Assembly: GCA_002386465.1 (NCBI GenBank)
Contig: DGIT01000074.1
Coordinates: 774 to 35,211 of the forward strand
Reading direction: 5' to 3'
Source: Burkholderiales bacterium UBA4615
Lineage (GTDB): Bacteria; Pseudomonadota; Gammaproteobacteria; Burkholderiales; Burkholderiaceae_E
Length of the DNA stretch: 34,438 bases
Below the pieces are notes generated by a model. That model ran no database searches. It was not told the origin of the DNA and saw only the letters and a program-made list of their open reading frames with translations. The position numbers and the translations under genes are program-made. Shown piece by piece: positions 30,603-34,438 of the stretch (position 1 is the stretch's first letter; each line of letters begins with the position of its first letter).

Positions 30603-33600
30603 ATGCTGCTCGAACTGTTCCGCCAGCGCTTCGGTCGCACCCCAATCGGGTTCGACCGGGATACCGCCGTGCGCGGCGAGGCCGTCGCAGCGGCGGGCCG
30701 TGTGCTGTCGGTGACCGAGACCGCGCCCGGCCAGTTGGCAGGCGAAGTGGAGGGCAGTGCGGGTGAGTTGTATCGCACCCAGGTCAAGCTTGCGGCGCAC
30801 GGCGCGGTCATTCAGGTCATCACCCATTGCTCTTGCCCAGTAGGTGCCGGCTGCAAGCATGGCGCGGCCATGGTGCTCAGCTGGTTGCGTGATCAGCAGG
30901 AGGGCGCAGCGCCGGGAGCGGCACAGACCGCCCTGGCTCCGACCGCGTTCAGTCAGAGCAGCAGTGCCATGCCCCCGGTGCCGGGCTATGAGCGCATGCA
31001 GGTCCTTCACTGGGTGCGCGGACTGCGAACGCTGAAGCTGCAACCGGCCGACACCGCACCGCGGGCGTCGTTGGTCTACGTCTTGCGCAATGCGCAGCGC
31101 CGTGCCGTGCTGCAGGTTTATCGGGTACGCCGAGGTGAGCACGGTCAGCCTCTGGCGCCTGAGCCGTACCGCGGTCTGGCCACCCAGGCGGCTGACCCGC
31201 CGTCCTACTGGGACGAAGCCGATGTGATGGCCGCAGCCATGCTGCAGCGTTCGACTCCGATTCCAGGAGGGGTGCTGCTCGATTCCATGCGCGCCCGAGA
31301 TGTCCTGATGCATCTGGCAGGCAGCGGCCGCTTGTACCTCGATGAGCCGCCGACCCTCGAGGCCCTGGCGGCGGGCGAGGCGGGGCAAGCGACCCGAACG
31401 CTCAAACTGGGTGAGTCGCGGGCCGCCCGCCTCGATTGGCTGGCGCCGCACGCGCAGAGCGTAACGGCTTCGCCGGCATCAGCGCCCGAGTCCTTGCAGT
31501 TGGGTCTGGCAGTGGAGCCTGAGGCAGAGCCGATCTTTACGACGCAACCCTGCTGGCTGGATCGCGCTGCGGGGCTGATCGGGCCGCTTGACGCAGCCTG
31601 CCCCCCCGAGCTCATCGCCTGGCTGCGGGCTGCACCTGCAGTGCCCGCCGATACGGCCGAGGACGTGGCGTTGGCACTGCATGCGCAATTGCTCGCCCGG
31701 CCCGACTTGCGCCGCATGGTGCCCAGCCTGAGCGCCCACCCGGTGCGCGAGCGCCCGGGCGTGCCCCGTCCGGTCATCGGGTTGTTCTCCATGACGTCCA
31801 CGCCTGCGCTGCGTGGTGCGGCACGAAGCTCCAGCGGGCCGCGCGATCGCCTCGCGGTGTCGTTTGCAGTGGAATACGCCGGCCGACGACTGGAACCGCT
31901 GCGGTCGGTCAGCCTGGGCATTCGCGACGAAGAAGGCCCCGTGCTGTTGTTGTGCGATCAGGCGGCCGAGCGTGCTGCGTTGAGCGTCTTGAGTGGCGCA
32001 TTGCAGGAGCTCGGTCGAGACGAACCCGCGCTGCGTCTGTCCAGCGAGCTTCCCGGCGATGCATCGGCTGCACGGCCTCGTGCAAGTACCGGCTGGATGA
32101 CGGTTGCCATGCTGCCTGCGAGCAGTATGGCCGCAGCGCGGATTCAATTCGACCTGATGCCCAGGTTGCAGGCTCAGGGTTGGGCGGTGGTGGATGAAGC
32201 GGCCGGTGCGCTGAAGCTGGTCGAGGCCGACGAAGTCGCCGCGGAATTGTCACCCGTGGCGGGTAACGATGGCGCGCAGGACGCACCGGGTACACGGTGG
32301 TTCGAACTGCAATCAGGTATCCAGGTGGCGGGCAATCGAATCGACCTGGCGCCGGTGCTGGCTGATGTCATTGCGCTGGGTGGCTTCGATGCCTGGAGGC
32401 AGGCCCGCTGCCCCGACGGCAAGCTCTGGCTGCGCGTGGCTCAGGATCAGGTGCTGCGCATTGACGCCCATCGCCTGGAGCCGCTTGCGCGCGTGGTCAC
32501 CGACTGGTCGCAGCTCGCGCCAGGGCAGGGCGCCGATGCGCCTCATCTGCGCGTGGATGCGCTGGCTGCTGCGGCACTGGGCGTGGCCGATCCGTCCATC
32601 GTCATGCCGGCTTCGCTTGAGCGGTTTCGCCAAGCCAGTGAGTCTTTCGACGGCTTGCCGCAGGTGACCGTACCCCCGAGTTTTAAGGCCACCCTGCGCC
32701 CCTATCAGCAACAGGGTCTGGCCTGGCTGCAGTTTGTGGCCGGCACGGGCACGGGTGGCGTCCTGGCCGACGATATGGGACTGGGCAAGACCGTGCAGGT
32801 GCTGGCGCACCTGGAGTGTGAGCGCGCGGCTGGCCGCATGACCCGGCCAGTGCTGGTGGTGGCCCCGACCTCGCTGGTGTTCAACTGGCAGGATGAGGCT
32901 CATCGTCATGCGCCCACACTCAAGGTGCTGGCCCTGCATGGCAGCGCCCGCGCCCAGCATTTCGAGCATATTGCGCAGCATGATGTGGTGATCACCACGT
33001 ATGCGCTGCTGCCCCGCGATATCGATGTGCTGAGTGAGCAGACCTGGCATGCCGTCATTGCTGACGAGGCGCATCAGGTCAAGAACTCGCGCACACGTGC
33101 AGCCGCAGCCATTCGCGCGCTCAAGGCGGGCCATCGGGTGGCCCTCACCGGCACACCGCTGGAAAACCATCTGGGCGAGCTGTGGTCGATCATGCAGTTT
33201 GTAGTGCCCGGTTTGCTTGGTCGCGAAGACGCGTTTCGTACGCGCTTCAGATTGCCCATCGAGCGCCGCGCATCGGCGCCCGAGGCAGCCGAGCGACTGG
33301 ATTCGCTCAGACGTAGGGTGCGCCCGTTCCTGCTCCGGCGCACCAAGGCGGCCGTGTTGCACGAACTGCCCCCGCGCACGGACATCGTGCATCGGGTGGA
33401 TCTCGGGCGTGAGCAACGCGACCTGTACGAGTCGGTGCGATCGGCCATGGATGAACGCGTGCGTCTGGCGCTGGCCGATGCCGGGCTGGAGCGCAGCCGC
33501 ATCGTCGTGCTCGATGCCTTGCTCAAGTTGCGTCAGGCCTGCTGTGACCCGTCCCTGCTGGCCATGCCCGCAGCCAAACGGGTCAGTGGTTCAGCGAAGC

Positions 33601-34112
33601 TGGAGGCCTTGCTCGAGCTTCTGGTGCAACTCATCCAGGAAGGGCGCAAGGTGCTGGTGTTCTCGCAGTTCACCACCATGCTCGATCGCATCGAGACCGC
33701 CATTGATGCACACACGCAGCTGGCGCAAGTCGCCCGCACCCGCCTGGACGGCGACACGGTGGATCGGCGTGGTGCAGTGGAAACCTTTCAGCAGGGCGAT
33801 GCGCGCATCTTTTTGCTGTCGTTGAAGGCAGGCGGTGTGGGCCTGAACCTGACTGCAGCCGATACCGTGATTCATTACGACCCCTGGTGGAATCCGGCGG
33901 TCGAATCTCAGGCGACGGACCGGGCACACCGCATTGGCCAGCAGCGCGCGGTGTTCGTCTATAAGCTGATTGCCGCAGGCACGATCGAAGAACGCATCCT
34001 GGAGCTGCAGTCCCGCAAAGGCGAACTGTCCAATGCAGTGCTGGAAGGTGCGCTGGGTGGGAGCAGTCTCACACGCGACGATCTGCTGGGTCTGTTCGAG
34101 ACCACGCCCTGA
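30603..34112 (+). CDS. SWIM zinc-finger SNF2-family helicase
   Basis: A 1169-residue protein. It has an N-terminal SWIM zinc finger CSCPVGAGCKH (Cys76, Cys78, Cys84, His86). A long middle region (about 100-680) has no motif I can name. Then comes the SNF2 ATPase: Walker A ADDMGLGKT (about 722-730), DEAH box (about 821), GTPLENHLGELWSIMQF, and the helicase C domain with LKAGGVGLNLTAADTVIHYDPWW and motif VI RAHRIGQ (about 1106-1112). These proteins are DNA translocases that remodel protein-DNA complexes; bacterial members (RapA-like, HepA-like) have roles in transcription recycling, repair or defence. ATG 30603 is preferred; GTG 30573 would add ten residues and lies in the palindrome. Confidence 0.9.
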   Translation: MLLELFRQRFGRTPIGFDRDTAVRGEAVAAAGRVLSVTETAPGQLAGEVEGSAGELYRTQVKLAAHGAVIQVITHCSCPVGAGCKHGAAMVLSWLRDQQEGAAPGAAQTALAPTAFSQSSSAMPPVPGYERMQVLHWVRGLRTLKLQPADTAPRASLVYVLRNAQRRAVLQVYRVRRGEHGQPLAPEPYRGLATQAADPPSYWDEADVMAAAMLQRSTPIPGGVLLDSMRARDVLMHLAGSGRLYLDEPPTLEALAAGEAGQATRTLKLGESRAARLDWLAPHAQSVTASPASAPESLQLGLAVEPEAEPIFTTQPCWLDRAAGLIGPLDAACPPELIAWLRAAPAVPADTAEDVALALHAQLLARPDLRRMVPSLSAHPVRERPGVPRPVIGLFSMTSTPALRGAARSSSGPRDRLAVSFAVEYAGRRLEPLRSVSLGIRDEEGPVLLLCDQAAERAALSVLSGALQELGRDEPALRLSSELPGDASAARPRASTGWMTVAMLPASSMAAARIQFDLMPRLQAQGWAVVDEAAGALKLVEADEVAAELSPVAGNDGAQDAPGTRWFELQSGIQVAGNRIDLAPVLADVIALGGFDAWRQARCPDGKLWLRVAQDQVLRIDAHRLEPLARVVTDWSQLAPGQGADAPHLRVDALAAAALGVADPSIVMPASLERFRQASESFDGLPQVTVPPSFKATLRPYQQQGLAWLQFVAGTGTGGVLADDMGLGKTVQVLAHLECERAAGRMTRPVLVVAPTSLVFNWQDEAHRHAPTLKVLALHGSARAQHFEHIAQHDVVITTYALLPRDIDVLSEQTWHAVIADEAHQVKNSRTRAAAAIRALKAGHRVALTGTPLENHLGELWSIMQFVVPGLLGREDAFRTRFRLPIERRASAPEAAERLDSLRRRVRPFLLRRTKAAVLHELPPRTDIVHRVDLGREQRDLYESVRSAMDERVRLALADAGLERSRIVVLDALLKLRQACCDPSLLAMPAAKRVSGSAKLEALLELLVQLIQEGRKVLVFSQFTTMLDRIETAIDAHTQLAQVARTRLDGDTVDRRGAVETFQQGDARIFLLSLKAGGVGLNLTAADTVIHYDPWWNPAVESQATDRAHRIGQQRAVFVYKLIAAGTIEERILELQSRKGELSNAVLEGALGGSSLTRDDLLGLFETTP

Positions 34113-34213
34113 AGACAGGGCTGTGCAGTCGGGTTGCTGTGCGCGACTCCTTCGTTGGCACCGTCAATTTGTCACAGCATTGAGCGTGCGTTTTTGGTAC
34201 CGTGCGCCCTTTC

Positions 34214-34233
34214 AGGGGTGAAAACCTCTTTTT
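34214..34233 (+). terminator. Intrinsic-like terminator after the helicase gene
   Basis: AGGGGT-GAAA-ACCTCT with one G-U pair, then TTTT. The GAAA tetraloop and T-run fit a terminator about 100 bases past the helicase stop. It is also 17 bases before the next gene's ATG, so an attenuator role for that gene is possible. Confidence 0.55.
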
Positions 34234-34249
34234 GAGCAAGGAACCATCC

Positions 34250-34438
34250 ATGTCAAAAGTTTTCACATCCAAGCCCGTTTCCGCGGCAGCCGCGCTGCTG
34301 CTGTCGGCCTTGACATTAGCAGCATGTGGAAGCGGTGGCGGCAGCGGTAGTGGAGGGGACTCGGGCGGTGGTTCGGGCGGTGGGTCGGGTGGAGGTTCGA
34401 CCCCGAGCACTGCGGAAGGGTTCTGGGCGGGACCGACG
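34250..34438 (+). CDS. Gly/Ser-rich lipoprotein, N-terminal part (runs off window)
   Basis: The first 63 residues of a lipoprotein. AAGGA lies 7 bases before the ATG. The signal sequence MSKVFTSKPVSAAAALLLSA leads to lipobox LAAC (Cys26), followed by a flexible linker of GGGS-type repeats (about residues 27-50), then TPSTAEGFWAGPT where the window ends. The linker probably holds a domain away from the membrane. Similar EGFW starts occur in Burkholderiales lipoproteins, but the fold cannot be judged from this part. Confidence 0.8.
   Translation, partial: MSKVFTSKPVSAAAALLLSALTLAACGSGGGSGSGGDSGGGSGGGSGGGSTPSTAEGFWAGPT

Noticed and set aside
32313..33416. Minus-strand open frame of 367 codons opposite the SNF2 helicase
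   Set aside because: It mirrors the helicase ATPase domain and shows no family features of its own.

Overview
The window is dense, high-GC bacterial chromosome. Gene content points to a betaproteobacterium of the order Burkholderiales: a split thiS/thiG pair next to trmB, a Porin_4-type porin ending in Phe, a CSHH-type FolE, a PimC/PimD-like acyl-CoA dehydrogenase pair and an MCE (Mla-type) operon. I cannot fix family or genus by eye. There is no phage, transposase, CRISPR array or rRNA. The only RNA gene seen is a tRNA-Gly(CCC). Most of the window reads as core genome with one small accessory insert, a Phd/VapC toxin-antitoxin pair.

Layout, left to right. 1-4.9 kb (+): the end of an ABC ATPase gene, its MacB/FtsX-type permease, thiD, uppP and recQ, tightly packed. 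4.9-7.6 kb (+): a 360-bp leader holding a possible 29-codon ORF and overlapping hairpins, then two acyl-CoA dehydrogenase subunits, closed by a two-way terminator. 7.7-13.1 kb (-): a long run reading DUF2279 protein, thiS, LEA14-like lipoprotein, thiG, trmB, SDR oxidoreductase, porin. 13.4-17.1 kb (+): folE, a small secreted protein, tRNA-Gly, a phosphate acyltransferase and ackA. 17.1-20.5 kb: a small lipoprotein (-) divergent from a WYL regulator (+), whose 3' end overlaps a GT39-type membrane glycosyltransferase (-), then a small unknown ORF (+). 20.5-24.8 kb (-): glutathione peroxidase, then mlaE, mlaF, mlaD and an auxiliary lipoprotein with overlapping genes. 24.8-27.5 kb (+): an M81/MlrC-type metallopeptidase and an iron-ADH-family oxidoreductase. 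27.5-28.5 kb (-): a Phd/VapC pair between 24-bp imperfect direct repeats. 28.5-30.5 kb (-): a VOC protein overlapping an acyl-CoA ligase. 30.6-34.1 kb (+): a SWIM-SNF2 helicase. The window ends inside a Gly/Ser-linker lipoprotein.

How the genes work together: thiD, thiS and thiG serve thiamine synthesis; Pta/AckA interconvert acyl-CoA, acyl phosphate and ATP; the two dehydrogenases probably form one heteromeric beta-oxidation enzyme; the Mla genes form one inner-membrane lipid transporter. No clearly new multi-gene system stands out. The best leads are regulatory or architectural: the leader before the dehydrogenase pair, the repeat-bounded toxin-antitoxin module, perfect dyads upstream of the WYL regulator and of the SWIM-SNF2 helicase, and the M81 peptidase paired with an oxidoreductase that lacks the usual metal-binding Asp.
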